Shown here one piece after another: positions 42,668 to 52,309 of a DNA stretch of 64,000 nt (positions are counted from its first letter, which is position 1; every line of letters starts with the position of its first letter). The stretch is taken from the NCBI GenBank assembly GCA_020160915.1, contig JAIUPK010000004.1, positions 186,001 through 250,000 of the forward strand. Reading direction: 5' to 3'. Source of the DNA: Actinomycetota bacterium (GTDB taxonomy: Bacteria; Actinomycetota; Actinomycetes; Actinomycetales; Microbacteriaceae). The notes under the pieces are model-generated. The model was not told where the DNA came from, made no database searches, and was given only the letters and a program-made list of their open reading frames with translations. Position numbers and translations under genes: made by a program.

Positions 42668-43450
42668 TCACGCTGCGCGGGCGGTGAACCGTCCGTTGTC
42701 GTTGGTGACGGCGAGGGGCAACCCGAATGTCGCGCTGAGGTTCTCCGCAGTGATGACCTCGTTGATGGCACCGGCAGCCGTGATCGTGCCGTCAGCGAGC
42801 AGCAGGGCGTGGGTGAATCCGAGAGGGATCTCCTCGACGTGGTGCGTCACCATGATGATCGCGGGAGCCGATGCCGCGCTCGCGTACCCTCCGAGAAGCT
42901 GCAGCAGCTCCTCGCGTGCGCCGAGGTCGAGGCTTGCGGCGGGCTCGTCCAGCAGCAGGAGCTCCGGATCGGTCATCACCGATCGGGCGATCTGCACCCG
43001 CTTCTGCTCGCCATCGCTGAGGTCACCGAATCGGCGGCCCTCCAGTGCGCCGAGCTTCCATTCCCCCAGCACGCGCTGGGCACGGCGCTCATCGATCTCG
43101 TCGTAACTCTCGTTCCATCGGCCGGTCACCGAGTAGGCGGCCGTGAGAACGACATTGAGCACGACCTCGTCCCGCGGCACGCGGCGCGCCAGCGCGGTCG
43201 AGGCGAAACCGATGCGGGGGCGCAGCTCGAACACGTCGGTCTTGCCGAGCGTGTCGTCGAGCACCTGCACGCGCCCGCTGGTGGGGTGCATCTGCGCGGC
43301 CGCGAGCTGCAGCAGCGTCGTCTTGCCGGCGCCGTTCGGTCCGAGAATCACCCACCGCTGGGCGGCGTCAACCGACCAGGTGACGTGATCGAGGATGGCG
43401 TTGCCATCACGGACAACTGAGACGTCGGAGAACTGCAGGACACTGGCCAT
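42668..43450 (-). CDS. ABC transporter-type ATP-binding protein
   Basis: 260 aa soluble single ABC domain. Walker [13 protein letters not shown], signature [14 protein letters not shown], Walker [11 protein letters not shown] and H-loop VTHHVEEI. It resembles the ATPases of the ModF/YlmA type. No membrane permease is adjacent. Twelve bases follow glgA on the same strand, so they may be cotranscribed. Partner and substrate unknown. Confidence 0.88.
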   Translation of the reverse strand: MASVLQFSDVSVVRDGNAILDHVTWSVDAAQRWVILGPNGAGKTTLLQLAAAQMHPTSGRVQVLDDTLGKTDVFELRPRIGFASTALARRVPRDEVVLNVVLTAAYSVTGRWNESYDEIDERRAQRVLGEWKLGALEGRRFGDLSDGEQKRVQIARSVMTDPELLLLDEPAASLDLGAREELLQLLGGYASAASAPAIIMVTHHVEEIPLGFTHALLLADGTITAAGAINEVITAENLSATFGLPLAVTNDNGRFTARAA

Positions 43451-43462
43451 GATTCGTCCAGC

Positions 43463-44644
43463 CTAATTGAGTCCGCGGTAGATCTCCGTCGTGCGCTCGG
43501 CGATGGTCGTCCAGCTGAAGTCCCGTTCCGCCCTGAGGCGACCGGCTTCGCCCATGCGCTTCGCTGCAGCGGGGTCGCTCACGACCTCAGTGAGAGCGGC
43601 GGCGAGGTCGGCTACGAAACGGTCAGGGTCGACCGGGGTTCCGGTACCGTCCTGGAGCTGCTCGATCGGCACCAGCCGACCCGTGACCCCGTCATCGACC
43701 ACCTCGGGTATTCCACCCGTTGCGGTGCCGACGACCGGCGCCGAGCACGCCATGGCCTCCAGGTTGACGATGCCCAGCGGCTCGTAGACGGAGGGACACA
43801 CGAAGGTCGTGGCCTGGGTCAGCACCGCCGACAGTTCGTGCTGGCTGAGCAGCGTGTCGAGCCACACGACACCCGAGCGCTCGGCCTGGAGTGCTGTCAC
43901 GCCCGCCTGCACCTCGGCGAGGATCTCCGGAGTATCGGGCGCCCCGGCACACAGGACGAGTTGCACCTCCGGAGGCAACATCGCCGCGGCGCGAAGAAGG
44001 TACGGCAAGCCCTTCTGGCGGGTGATCCGTCCGACGAATACGACGGAGGGGCGGTCGGGGTCGATACCGAGGCCGCGCACGAGCTCGGGGTCATCCACCG
44101 ACTGCCACCGACTGAGGTCGATGCCGTTGTGCACGACGGAGACCTTGGCCTCGTCGAGGCTCGGATACGAGCGCAGGATGTCACGGCGCATCCCTTCGCT
44201 CACCGCGATGATCGCCGCCGCGCCCTCGAACGCGGTCTTCTCGATCCAGCTCGAAACGCGGTATCCCCCACCGAGCTGCTCGGCCTTCCAGGGTCGCAAC
44301 GGCTCGAGACTGTGGGCCGTCACCACGTGGGGAATCCCATGGAGGAGGCCGGCCAGATGCCCGGCCGCGTTGGCGTACCAGGTGTGCGAGTGCACGAGGT
44401 CGGCCCCGGCCACGTCCTGCGCGATCTGAAGGTCGACGCCGAGGGTGGCCAGAGACGGGTTGGCGCTCGTCAGCTCGGGGGGCACGAGATAGGAGTAGAC
44501 ATCGGCCTCATCCCGCGGCATGCCGAAGCAGCGAACCACGACGTCGAGCCGGTCACGAAGCGCCCGCACGAGCTCGGCCACGTGAACGCCAGCACCCCCG
44601 TAGACCTCGGGCGGATATTCACGACTGATCAGGTCAACGCGCAT
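43463..44644 (-). CDS. glgA: Glycogen synthase, actinobacterial GT4 (GlgA/GlgM) type
   Basis: 393 aa GT-B enzyme. [56 protein letters not shown] and [16 protein letters not shown] (Glu motif). This family in actinobacteria uses ADP-glucose, either to extend glycogen or to make maltose-1-phosphate (GlgM) for the GlgE pathway; sequence alone cannot separate these. Divergent from glgC with an 81-base shared promoter gap. TAACGT six bases before the ATG. Confidence 0.9.
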   Translation of the reverse strand: MRVDLISREYPPEVYGGAGVHVAELVRALRDRLDVVVRCFGMPRDEADVYSYLVPPELTSANPSLATLGVDLQIAQDVAGADLVHSHTWYANAAGHLAGLLHGIPHVVTAHSLEPLRPWKAEQLGGGYRVSSWIEKTAFEGAAAIIAVSEGMRRDILRSYPSLDEAKVSVVHNGIDLSRWQSVDDPELVRGLGIDPDRPSVVFVGRITRQKGLPYLLRAAAMLPPEVQLVLCAGAPDTPEILAEVQAGVTALQAERSGVVWLDTLLSQHELSAVLTQATTFVCPSVYEPLGIVNLEAMACSAPVVGTATGGIPEVVDDGVTGRLVPIEQLQDGTGTPVDPDRFVADLAAALTEVVSDPAAAKRMGEAGRLRAERDFSWTTIAERTTEIYRGLN

Positions 44645-44650
44645 GCCATG

Positions 44651-44656
44651 ACGTTA
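44651..44656 (-). promoter_or_regulatory. -10 element of glgA
   Basis: TAACGT on the minus strand, six bases before the ATG at 44644. Confidence 0.45.
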
Positions 44657-44713
44657 CTGCACGGCCATCGTGCGCGCGGCCCGGTGTCTCTCGCCCCGGC
44701 ACGCCATGTCGCC

Positions 44714-44719
44714 TACTGT
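44714..44719 (+). promoter_or_regulatory. -10 element of glgC
   Basis: TACTGT, six bases before the ATG at 44726; divergent from the glgA promoter, so both steps of ADP-glucose use could be controlled together. Confidence 0.45.
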
Positions 44720-44725
44720 TGGCTT

Positions 44726-45967
44726 ATGGCACCACAGAAGGTCTTCGGAATCGTGCTCGCGGGCGGCGAGGGCAAGCGTCTCATGCCGCTGACGGCGGAT
44801 CGGGCGAAGCCCGCTGTACCCTTCGGCGGCGGCTACCGCCTGATCGATTTCGCCCTGAGCAACCTGATCAATTCGGGGCTGCGCCAGATCGTGGTGCTCA
44901 CTCAGTACAAGTCACACAGCCTCGACCGCCACGTCTCGCAGACTTGGCGGCTCTCCGGGCTGCTTGACGCGTATGTCGCCTCGGTGCCCGCCCAGCAGCG
45001 CCTGGGAAAGCGCTGGTTCAGCGGCTCGGCCGACGCCATCCTCCAGAGCCTCAATCTGGTGCGCGACGAGAAGCCCGACATCGTCGTGGTCGTCGGTGCC
45101 GACCACGTCTACCGCATGGACTTCAGCCAGATGGTGGATGCGCACATCGCGTCCGGTCTGGGACTGACAGTGGCCGCCATCCGGCAGCCGATCGCCCTCG
45201 CCGACCAGTTCGGGGTCATCGAGGTGGAGGCGAAGGATCCCACCCGCATCGCCGCCTTCCATGAGAAGCCGCAGAAGCCTGTCGGGCTTGCGGACTCCCC
45301 CGGAGAGGTCCTGGCATCCATGGGCAACTACGTCTTCGACGCCGACGTGCTCATCGACGCGGTCATCCGCGACGGGGAGCGCAGCGACTCCAACCACGAC
45401 ATGGGCGGCGACATCGTTCCCGACTTCGTCTCGCGCGGTCTTGCCGGGGTCTACGACCTCAATCGCAACCAGGTGCCCGGGTCCACGGATCGCGATCGCT
45501 TCTACTGGCGCGACGTGGGGACCATCGAGTCGTTCTACGACGCCCACCAGGACCTGATCTCGGCTCTGCCGATCTTCAACCTCTACAACCGCGATTGGCC
45601 GATCTTCAGCCAGCAGCTCAACTCCCCGCCAGCGAAGTTCGTTCGCGATGCGCGCGGCTATCTCGGCACCATGATCGACTCGATCGTGTCGCTCGGTTCC
45701 CTGCTGTCTGGTGCTCACATCGAGCGGAGCGTTCTCGGGCCGTGGACGACCGTCGAGTCGGGCGCCATGGTGGTCGACTCGGTCGTGTTCGAGCGCGCCC
45801 GCATCATGCCGAACGCGGTCGTTCGCAAGGCTATTCTTGACAAGGATGTCGTGGTCGAGGCCGGCGCGACGGTGGGCGTCGATCACGACGCCGATCGCGC
45901 TCGCGGGTTCACAGTCACCGAGACCGGCATCACCGTTGTTGGCAAGGGCGTGCGCGTCACCCCGTAG
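44726..45967 (+). CDS. glgC: Glucose-1-phosphate adenylyltransferase
   Basis: 413 aa enzyme making ADP-glucose from glucose-1-phosphate and ATP. Nucleotidyl motif [39 protein letters not shown], and [17 protein letters not shown]. The C-terminal left-handed beta-helix begins near residue 310 with [20 protein letters not shown]. Full length. ADP-glucose would feed the divergent GlgA. Leaderless ATG. Confidence 0.97.
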   Translation: MAPQKVFGIVLAGGEGKRLMPLTADRAKPAVPFGGGYRLIDFALSNLINSGLRQIVVLTQYKSHSLDRHVSQTWRLSGLLDAYVASVPAQQRLGKRWFSGSADAILQSLNLVRDEKPDIVVVVGADHVYRMDFSQMVDAHIASGLGLTVAAIRQPIALADQFGVIEVEAKDPTRIAAFHEKPQKPVGLADSPGEVLASMGNYVFDADVLIDAVIRDGERSDSNHDMGGDIVPDFVSRGLAGVYDLNRNQVPGSTDRDRFYWRDVGTIESFYDAHQDLISALPIFNLYNRDWPIFSQQLNSPPAKFVRDARGYLGTMIDSIVSLGSLLSGAHIERSVLGPWTTVESGAMVVDSVVFERARIMPNAVVRKAILDKDVVVEAGATVGVDHDADRARGFTVTETGITVVGKGVRVTP

Positions 45968-45989
45968 GTACGTTCAGGGAAGGACCGTG

Positions 45990-46628
45990 ATGGCCCGCTT
46001 CCTGGTGCTGCTCGATGTCGACTCGACCCTCATCGAGAACGAGGTGATCGAGTTGCTCGCGGCCGAGGCGGGGTCGCTCGCTGAGGTCGAGTCGATCACG
46101 TTCCGCGCGATGAATGGCGAGCTCGACTTCGAGGAGAGCCTGCGCGCGCGGGTTGCGACGCTGAAAGGTCTGTCCGTGTCGGTGTTCGAGACCGTATCGC
46201 GGTACGTGACAGTGACGACCGGCGTCGAGGAGCTCATCGATACCGTTCGGGCGGCCTCGGGACGCATTGCCGTCGTGTCAGGTGGCTTCCACGAGGTGCT
46301 CGATCCGATCGCTGAACGGCTGGGTCTCGACTACTGGCGCGCGAACCGTCTCGAGGTCGCCGAGGGTCTGCTCACGGGCGGCTTGACCGGCCCGATCATC
46401 GACGCGCAGGCGAAGGCTGACACACTGCGCGAGTGGGCGGCGGACTCCGAGGTGCCGCTCTCGAACACCATCGCGGTCGGTGACGGCGCCAACGATCTGC
46501 CGATGATGGCCATCGCCGGCCTTGCTGTCGGCTTCGACGCGAAGGCGCCCGTGCGTGACCTCGCGGGCGTGCTCATCGACGTGCGCGACCTCTCGCAGGT
46601 GCTGCCGCTGATGGGCCTGCGGGGCTGA
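45990..46628 (+). CDS. serB: Phosphoserine phosphatase
   Basis: 212 aa HAD-family enzyme for the last step of serine synthesis. Motif I DVDSTLI (Asp9, Asp11), motif II VSGGFHE and motif IV GDGANDLPMM, plus the cap with Glu-rich ITFRAMNGELDFEESL seen in SerB. No ACT domain, so it is the short form. GGGAAGGA lies before the ATG. Twenty-two bases after glgC. Confidence 0.92.
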   Translation: MARFLVLLDVDSTLIENEVIELLAAEAGSLAEVESITFRAMNGELDFEESLRARVATLKGLSVSVFETVSRYVTVTTGVEELIDTVRAASGRIAVVSGGFHEVLDPIAERLGLDYWRANRLEVAEGLLTGGLTGPIIDAQAKADTLREWAADSEVPLSNTIAVGDGANDLPMMAIAGLAVGFDAKAPVRDLAGVLIDVRDLSQVLPLMGLRG

Positions 46629-46638
46629 TCGCCTCGGG

Positions 46639-47349
46639 TCAGTGCCCCATCCCGAGACCACCGTCGACGGGAATGACCGCACCCGAGATGTACCCGGCAT
46701 CGTCGCTCGCGAGCCAGGAGATCACTTTCGCGACCTCCTCCGGGCTCGCGAACCGGCCCGCCGGGATCTGCTTGAGGTAGGCATCCTGCTGCTCGGGCGC
46801 GAGTTCGGCCGTCATGTCGGTCTCGATGAATCCGGGAGCGACGACATTCGCGGTGATTCCGCGGCTTCCGAGTTCGCGCGTGAGCGAGCGCGCGATTCCG
46901 ATGAGACCGCTCTTCGACGCGGAGTAGTTGATCTGGCCGGCCGAACCGAGCAGGCCGACGACGCTGGAGACGAGGATGACGCGTCCGAACCGGGCTTTCA
47001 GCATCCCCTTCGACGCCCGCTTGACGACGCGGAACGCCCCGCTGAGATTGGTGTCGATGACGTCGGTGAAATCCTCGTCCGACATGCGCAGCAACAGGGT
47101 GTCGCGGGTGATGCCCGCGTTGGCCACCACGACCTCGATCGGCCCCAGTGCGGCCTCCACCTCGGAGAAGGCGCGATCGATGCTCTCGGCGTCGGTCACG
47201 TCGGCGATGACCGTGAGGCTGCCCGCTGGGCCCTCGCCGGAGCGCGCGGTGACGGCGACCCGGTGACCCTGGGCCACGAACTCCTCGGCGATTGCGCGCC
47301 CGATTCCTCGATTGCCACCGGTGATCAGTACGGTCCTGGGGGTTGTCAT
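46639..47349 (-). CDS. fabG: 3-oxoacyl-ACP reductase (SDR family)
   Basis: 236 aa Rossmann enzyme. TGGNRGIGRAIAE (NADPH loop), NAGITRD, LVSSVVGLLGSAGQINYSASKSG (Ser, Tyr and Lys catalytic) and APGFIETDMT match FabG of fatty acid synthesis. ATG 47349 has TATAGG nine bases upstream; GTG 47355 is the alternative. Convergent with serB, divergent from the DUF3099 gene. Confidence 0.9.
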   Translation of the reverse strand: MTTPRTVLITGGNRGIGRAIAEEFVAQGHRVAVTARSGEGPAGSLTVIADVTDAESIDRAFSEVEAALGPIEVVVANAGITRDTLLLRMSDEDFTDVIDTNLSGAFRVVKRASKGMLKARFGRVILVSSVVGLLGSAGQINYSASKSGLIGIARSLTRELGSRGITANVVAPGFIETDMTAELAPEQQDAYLKQIPAGRFASPEEVAKVISWLASDDAGYISGAVIPVDGGLGMGH

Positions 47350-47431
47350 GCGCACCAGCCTATAGTCAGGCTCAGGCGACGTAGGCTGGAGGGTGAGGAG
47401 CCGAATTCAACCCTCTACAGCCAGGTGAGCC

Positions 47432-47716
47432 ATGAAGCAGCCGCAGTCCATTACCACTCTCGCCGAGTCGCCCGACGATGATCGTCGTCGCCGGATGATC
47501 CGCTACCTGATCGCCATGACCATCCGAGTGATCTGCATCATCCTGTGCCTGTTCGTGCAGGGCTGGTGGCTTCTTCTGCCCGTCGCGGGCGCCGTGATCC
47601 TGCCATACATAGCCGTCGTTCTCGCGAACGTCGGCTCGGGCGGCGAGGCGGGTTCGGTCCTGCGCCCCGGCGCGCTCGTGCCGGTGGCGAAGAACGGCCA
47701 GGGAGCTGGCGAGTGA
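47432..47716 (+). CDS. DUF3099 membrane protein
   Basis: 94 aa. Starts KQPQSITTLAESPDDDRRRRM, the DUF3099 signature, followed by two transmembrane segments (IAMTIRVICIILCLFVQGWWLLL and VAGAVILPYIAVVLANV) and a flexible tail. Function unknown. First of three overlapping genes with the Cys protein and SURF1; the stop TGA overlaps the next GTG. Confidence 0.88.
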   Translation: MKQPQSITTLAESPDDDRRRRMIRYLIAMTIRVICIILCLFVQGWWLLLPVAGAVILPYIAVVLANVGSGGEAGSVLRPGALVPVAKNGQGAGE

Positions 47717-47931
47717 CAGAACGGTGTTCACGTGCGGGGTGCACCAGCGAGGCCCTCTGGGCGGTCAACTGGCGCAACCCGCGCATCCACGGAGCCGAGC
47801 GGGTCAAGGTCTGGCTCGCGTGCGACGAGCACGTCGAATTCCTTCGTGACTATCTCGCGACCCGTGCCTTTCCTGTTGTTGTGACGGATGCCGCCGCGCC
47901 CCTCGAGCGTCTACCGGAGGTCACCGCGTGA
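47713..47931 (+). CDS. Small Cys/His protein upstream of SURF1
   Basis: 72 aa soluble protein. CSRAGC near the N-terminus and CDEHVEF (Cys-x-x-His) about 30 residues later suggest a single zinc site, with WAVNWRNPRIH between. No known function. The GTG start overlaps the DUF3099 stop and its own stop overlaps the SURF1 start, so all three are translationally coupled. A role beside cytochrome oxidase assembly is only inferred from location. Confidence 0.75.
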   Translation: MTERCSRAGCTSEALWAVNWRNPRIHGAERVKVWLACDEHVEFLRDYLATRAFPVVVTDAAAPLERLPEVTA

Positions 47932-48770
47932 CCGGCTGGGGCTTTGCGCTGTCACGCCGGTGGCTGGGATACCTCGCACTGGTGGTGGTCTTCGCCATCG
48001 CGTGCACACTCCTGTCGCTCTGGCAGATCGCCCGCCGCGATGAGGCTCGCGCCGACATCACCCGCGTCGACACGAACTGGGAGGCCGAGCCGCGCCCGAT
48101 AACCGAGTTGCTGCCCGAACTCGACGCCTTCGACCCCGACCTGAAGTGGAGCCCGGTCTCGCTCACTGGCCGCTATCTGGTCGACGAGCAGCTGCTCGCG
48201 CGCGGTCGGCCGCTCGACGGCAACCCGGGTTTCGAGGTGCTCGTGCCGTTCCAGCTCGATGACGGAACCGTTTTCATCGTCGACCGCGGCTGGATTCCCG
48301 CCGGCAACGAGCAGGACACTCCGGACTTCGTTCCGGCGGCGCCGCAGGGTGTCGTCACGGTGGTTGCGCGCCTCAAGGCGAGTGAACCCGAACTGGCCGG
48401 GCGCTCGGCACCCGCGGGCCAGGTCGCGACCATCAATCTGCCCACGATCGCCGACCTCGTGGGCACGCCCACCTACACGGGTGCGTACGGAATTCTCGAC
48501 TCCGAGAACCCGGCTCCTGCAACTCGGCCGGCCGCGGTCATCAAGCCCGCGCCCGACGAGGGGCCACACCTCTCCTACGCATTCCAGTGGGTGCTGTTCG
48601 CCGTCATGGCATTCATCGCTCTCGGCTGGGCGATCCGTCAGGAGTACCGCATCCGCAATGCTGACGACCCGGCCGAGCGCGAGCGCGCCGCCGAGCGCGA
48701 GCGCAAGAGGGCAGCGAAGCCCCGAACCGACGCCGAAGTCGAGGACGAGCTACTCGACGCGAACCGCTGA
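47928..48770 (+). CDS. SURF1-family cytochrome oxidase assembly protein
   Basis: 280 aa. Two transmembrane helices bracket a large extracytoplasmic domain: residues 11-31 (WLGYLALVVVFAIACTLLSLWQ) with the SURF1 WQ motif followed by RRDEARAD, and about 220-240 (FQWVLFAVMAFIALGWAI). FIVDRGWIPAG is conserved. Helps insert heme A in cytochrome c oxidase; consistent with ctaA and ctaB elsewhere in this window. C-terminal tail is highly charged. GTG start in the overlap. Confidence 0.9.
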   Translation: MTGWGFALSRRWLGYLALVVVFAIACTLLSLWQIARRDEARADITRVDTNWEAEPRPITELLPELDAFDPDLKWSPVSLTGRYLVDEQLLARGRPLDGNPGFEVLVPFQLDDGTVFIVDRGWIPAGNEQDTPDFVPAAPQGVVTVVARLKASEPELAGRSAPAGQVATINLPTIADLVGTPTYTGAYGILDSENPAPATRPAAVIKPAPDEGPHLSYAFQWVLFAVMAFIALGWAIRQEYRIRNADDPAERERAAERERKRAAKPRTDAEVEDELLDANR

Positions 48771-48790
48771 TCGAGCGGCCCGCTGATCGA
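48765..48790. repeat. 10-bp direct repeat after SURF1
   Basis: CGCTGATCGA at 48765-48774 is repeated at 48781-48790 in the gap between convergent SURF1 and ABC-F genes. It shares the TGATCGA core with 8839-8870. Confidence 0.45.
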
Positions 48791-48802
48791 TCCCGTCGCG
48801 AT

Positions 48803-50401
48803 CTACGCCAGGCTGATCAGGTCCGCGTAGTCCTTGTTCCAGTGGTCCTCGACGCCGTCGGGCAGGATTAGTACGCGTTCGGGGTTGAGCGCCTCAACAG
48901 CGCCCTCGTCGTGGCTCACGAGCACCACGGCGCCGGTGTAGCTCGCCAACGCACCGAGGATCTCTTCGCGGCTGGCCGGGTCGAGGTTGTTGGTGGGCTC
49001 ATCGAGCAGAAGCACGTTGGCGCCGCTCACGACGATCATGGCGAGGGCCAGGCGGGTCTTCTCGCCGCCGCTCAGCACGCCTGCGGGCTTGACCGCGTCA
49101 TCCCCGGTGAAGAGGAACGAGCCGAGCACACGACGCGCCTCGGTCTCAGTGAGGTTAGGCGACGACGAGACCATGTTCTCGAGCACCGAGCGCTTGACGT
49201 CGATCGTCTCGTGCTCCTGCGCGTAGTAGCCGATGCGCAGCCCGTGCCCCGGCTCGATCTGCCCGGTGTCGGGCTTGTCGACGCCGGCGAGCATCCGCAG
49301 CAGCGTCGTCTTGCCCGCGCCGTTCAGCCCGAGCACGACGACCTTGGAACCGCGATCGATAGCGAGGTCGACGGCGGTGAAGATCTCCAGTGATCCGTAG
49401 CTCTTCGAGAGATTGTGCGCTTGCAGCGGCGTGCGTCCGCAGGCAGCCGGCTCGGGAAAGCGCAGCTTGGCCACGCGATCGACGCTGCGCACCTCTTCGA
49501 GTCCGGAGAGCATCTTCTCTGCGCGCGCCACCATCTGGTGCGCGGCAGCGGCCTTGCTGGCCTTGGCGCCGAAGCGTGCGGCCTGCAGCTGCAGCTGGGT
49601 GGCCTTCTTCTCGACGTTGACGCGTTCCTTCTTGCGGCGCTCCTCGTCGGCTTCGCGCTGGCGCAGGTAGTGCTTCCAGCCCATGTTGTAGATGTCGATC
49701 TGCTGACGGTTGGCGTCGAGGTAGAAGACCTTGTTGACGGTCTCCCCCACCAGCTCGACATCGTGGCTGATCACGATGAATCCGCCGGAGTAGTTCTTGA
49801 GGAACTCGCGCAACCACACCACGGAGTCGGCGTCGAGGTGGTTGGTCGGCTCATCGAGGATCATCACCTCGGCGTCCGAGAACAGGATGCGGGCCAGCTC
49901 GATGCGCCGCCGCTGACCACCCGAGAGCGTCTTCAGCGGCTGGTCGAGGATGCGATCCGGAAGGCTCAGGTTGCTGGCGATGGACGCCGCCTCGGCCTCG
50001 GCCGCGTACCCGCCGAGGGCGTCGAACCGATCGGTCAGCGAGCCGTAACGCTTCATGGCCGCCGCACTCACGGCTGGGTCGTCGCTGCCCATCTCGGCGG
50101 TTGCTTTCGACATGCCCAGAACGAGGTCACCCAGACCGCGGGCATTCAGGATGCGCGTGCGAGCGAGCTCGTCGGGGTCGCCAGACCGCGGGTCCTGCGG
50201 CAGGTAGCCGATTGCGCCGCCTCGCTCGATCTTGCCGTCGGTGGGCGGCAGCTCGCCGGCGAGCACCTTGGTGAGCGTGGTCTTGCCTGCGCCGTTGCGA
50301 CCCACGAGCCCGATCTTGTCGCCGCGGTCGACGCGGAACGACACGCCCTCCATGAGGAGGCGTGCACCGACACGCAGCTCGAGCTCGTGCACAGAAAGCA
50401 C
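48803..50401 (-). CDS. ABC-F family ATPase
   Basis: 532 aa with two ABC domains and no membrane segment. First domain: [38 protein letters not shown]. The linker has the charged coiled coil LRQREADEERRKKERVNVEKK. Second domain: [41 protein letters not shown] proteins act on ribosomes as translation factors or antibiotic protectors; the housekeeping context favours the former. Start GTG 50401 or 50392. Divergent from bioY. Confidence 0.92.
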   Translation of the reverse strand: MLSVHELELRVGARLLMEGVSFRVDRGDKIGLVGRNGAGKTTLTKVLAGELPPTDGKIERGGAIGYLPQDPRSGDPDELARTRILNARGLGDLVLGMSKATAEMGSDDPAVSAAAMKRYGSLTDRFDALGGYAAEAEAASIASNLSLPDRILDQPLKTLSGGQRRRIELARILFSDAEVMILDEPTNHLDADSVVWLREFLKNYSGGFIVISHDVELVGETVNKVFYLDANRQQIDIYNMGWKHYLRQREADEERRKKERVNVEKKATQLQLQAARFGAKASKAAAAHQMVARAEKMLSGLEEVRSVDRVAKLRFPEPAACGRTPLQAHNLSKSYGSLEIFTAVDLAIDRGSKVVVLGLNGAGKTTLLRMLAGVDKPDTGQIEPGHGLRIGYYAQEHETIDVKRSVLENMVSSSPNLTETEARRVLGSFLFTGDDAVKPAGVLSGGEKTRLALAMIVVSGANVLLLDEPTNNLDPASREEILGALASYTGAVVLVSHDEGAVEALNPERVLILPDGVEDHWNKDYADLISLA

Positions 50402-50518
50402 AGAAAATGTCCAGTTCTTAGGGCGCGGGAATACAACGCAGATAAGGGGGGTCAGCCAGATAGTCTACTTTGTGCGCCGTGGCAGACTGCCCCGCATCCC
50501 CTTCACACGAGGAGCCCC

Positions 50519-51148
50519 ATGAGCAGCATCACTCTGGCGGTCGGTCGCCCGACTCTCGCCGACCGCATCTTCACCCGCACCCTTGCCCTCGACATCGTGC
50601 TCGTTGTCGCCGGTGCGGCGCTGACCGCCGTGGCCGCTCAGGTGGCAGTGCCGCTCTGGCCGGTGCCGATCACCGGTCAGACCCTTGCCGTGCTACTCGT
50701 CGGCGTCACGCTCGGTGCGACCCGCGGTGCCATCTCCCTCGCCCTCTACGCTGTGCTCGGCATCGTCGGGCTTCCCGTGTTCAGCGAGCACTCCTCCGGC
50801 TGGGGCGTCATCGCCGGACCGACCGGTGGCTACATCGTCGGCTTCATCTTCGCCGCCGCCCTGACCGGATGGCTCGCCCAGCTTGAGTGGGACCGCAAGA
50901 TCCTGCGCGCCTTCCTCGCCTTCCTCGCGGGATCGGTCGTGCCGTTCGCGTTCGGTCTGCCGTGGCTGGCGGCGGCGCTCGGGTCCCTCGGCTTCCCCAA
51001 CGACCTCAACTCGGTGCTGCAGGCAGGTCTTTACCCGTTCATCCTCGGTGGTGTGATCAAGGCCGCCCTGGGCGCCGGCATCATCACCCTGGCCTGGTAC
51101 GCCGTCGGTGTCTCCGACAAGCGCAAAGCGGCGAAGTCCGCCGAGTAG
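50519..51148 (+). CDS. bioY: Biotin transporter substrate-binding subunit BioY
   Basis: 209 aa integral membrane S-component with six hydrophobic segments. PLWPVPITGQTLAVLLVG and GPTGGYIVGFIFAA are characteristic of BioY. No energising bioM/bioN genes are adjacent, so it either acts alone or uses a shared ECF module. GAGGAGCCCC lies before the ATG. A strong terminator follows. No biotin operator could be recognised. Confidence 0.93.
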   Translation: MSSITLAVGRPTLADRIFTRTLALDIVLVVAGAALTAVAAQVAVPLWPVPITGQTLAVLLVGVTLGATRGAISLALYAVLGIVGLPVFSEHSSGWGVIAGPTGGYIVGFIFAAALTGWLAQLEWDRKILRAFLAFLAGSVVPFAFGLPWLAAALGSLGFPNDLNSVLQAGLYPFILGGVIKAALGAGIITLAWYAVGVSDKRKAAKSAE

Positions 51149-51161
51149 ATCTCGCAGAACA

Positions 51162-51193
51162 AGAATGGCCCGGACCTGAGTCCGGGCCATTCT
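51162..51193. terminator. Bidirectional hairpin terminator after bioY
   Basis: A perfect 14-bp stem (AGAATGGCCCGGAC / GTCCGGGCCATTCT) with a CTGA tetraloop between convergent bioY and the suf operon. Confidence 0.9.
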
Positions 51194-51209
51194 GCGTCAG
51201 GAGCGAGTG

Positions 51210-51539
51210 TTAGATCGAGAAGCCGAGCGCGCGCATCATCTCGCGGCCGTCGTCGGTGATCTTCTCCGGACCCCACGGGGGCATCCACACCCAGTTGATG
51301 CGGAACGCCTCCACGATGCCATCGAGCGACTGTGCCGTCTGCTCCTCGAGCACGTCGGTGAGCGGGCATCCCGCGCTGGTCAGAGTCATACTGATGATGA
51401 GCGCGTTGTTCTCGTCATCCCAGCTCAGGTCGTAGATCAGACCGAGGTCGACGATATTGACGCCGAGCTCGGGGTCGACGACATCCTTGAGCGCCTCCTC
51501 GACCTGGTCGAAGAGTGCCGGTGCGAGTGCGGTGGCCAT
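51210..51539 (-). CDS. DUF59 (MIP18/SufT-like) Fe-S assembly protein
   Basis: 109 aa. VEEALKDVVDPELGVNIVDLGLIYDL and MTLTSAGCPLTDVLEEQ are the DUF59 signatures, with the conserved Cys in AGCPL. Helps iron-sulfur cluster maturation. Four bases after sufC, last gene of the suf operon. Confidence 0.92.
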   Translation of the reverse strand: MATALAPALFDQVEEALKDVVDPELGVNIVDLGLIYDLSWDDENNALIISMTLTSAGCPLTDVLEEQTAQSLDGIVEAFRINWVWMPPWGPEKITDDGREMMRALGFSI

Positions 51540-51543
51540 GCTT

Positions 51544-52308
51544 CTACGCTACTTCCGAGGGCGCGAGAAAGCGATCGTACCCCTCGTTCTCGAGGCGTTC
51601 GGCCAGCTCGGGCCCGCCCTCTTCTGCGATGCGGCCATCGACGAAGACGTGCACGAAGCCCGGCTTGATGTAGCGCAGGATGCGCGTGTAGTGGGTGATC
51701 AGGAGCACACCCAGATCGTTGGCCTCGTGGGCGCGGTTGACGCCCTCGGAGACGATCTTGAGCGCATCCACATCGAGGCCGGAGTCGGTCTCGTCGAGCA
51801 CCGCGAACTTGGGCTTGAGCAGCTCGAGCTGGAGGATCTCGTGGCGCTTCTTCTCGCCGCCGGAGAAGCCCTCGTTGACGTTGCGCTCACCGAAGCTCTT
51901 GTCCATGCGCAGGGACTTCATGGCCTCGTTGACCTCCTTGATCCAGGAGCGGATCGCGGGCGCCTCGCCGTCGATAGCGGTCTTGGCCGTGCGCAGGAAG
52001 TCGGTCATGCGCACTCCGGGGATCTCCACGGGGTACTGCATGGCGAGGAAGATCCCGGCGCGGGCACGCTCGTCAACACTCATCGTGAGCACCTCGGCGC
52101 CGTCGAGCAGCACCGATCCGCTCTCGACGTGATACTTCGGATGCCCGGCGATCGAATAGGCGAGCGTCGACTTGCCCGACCCGTTCGGACCCATGATGGC
52201 ATGGATCTCGCCCTGCTTCACCGTGAGGTCGACACCCTTGAGGATCTGCTTGGTGCCCTGCTCGGTCTCGACGCTGACGTGGAGATCCTTGACTTCGAGT
52301 ACTGACAT
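51544..52308 (-). CDS. sufC: Fe-S cluster assembly ATPase SufC
   Basis: 254 aa ABC ATPase of the SufBCD scaffold. Walker A GPNGSGKSTLAYSI, signature FSGGEKKRHEILQLE, Walker B FAVLDETDSGLDVDAL (typical SufC DETDSGLD). ATG 52308 gives the conserved SVLEVKDLHV start. One base separates it from the Rieske gene. Confidence 0.97.
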   Translation of the reverse strand: MSVLEVKDLHVSVETEQGTKQILKGVDLTVKQGEIHAIMGPNGSGKSTLAYSIAGHPKYHVESGSVLLDGAEVLTMSVDERARAGIFLAMQYPVEIPGVRMTDFLRTAKTAIDGEAPAIRSWIKEVNEAMKSLRMDKSFGERNVNEGFSGGEKKRHEILQLELLKPKFAVLDETDSGLDVDALKIVSEGVNRAHEANDLGVLLITHYTRILRYIKPGFVHVFVDGRIAEEGGPELAERLENEGYDRFLAPSEVA

Positions 52309-52309
52309 G

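Noticed and set aside
48803-50401. ABC-F protein as an antibiotic-resistance determinant
   Set aside because: No features specific to resistance ABC-F proteins could be recognised and the context is housekeeping.
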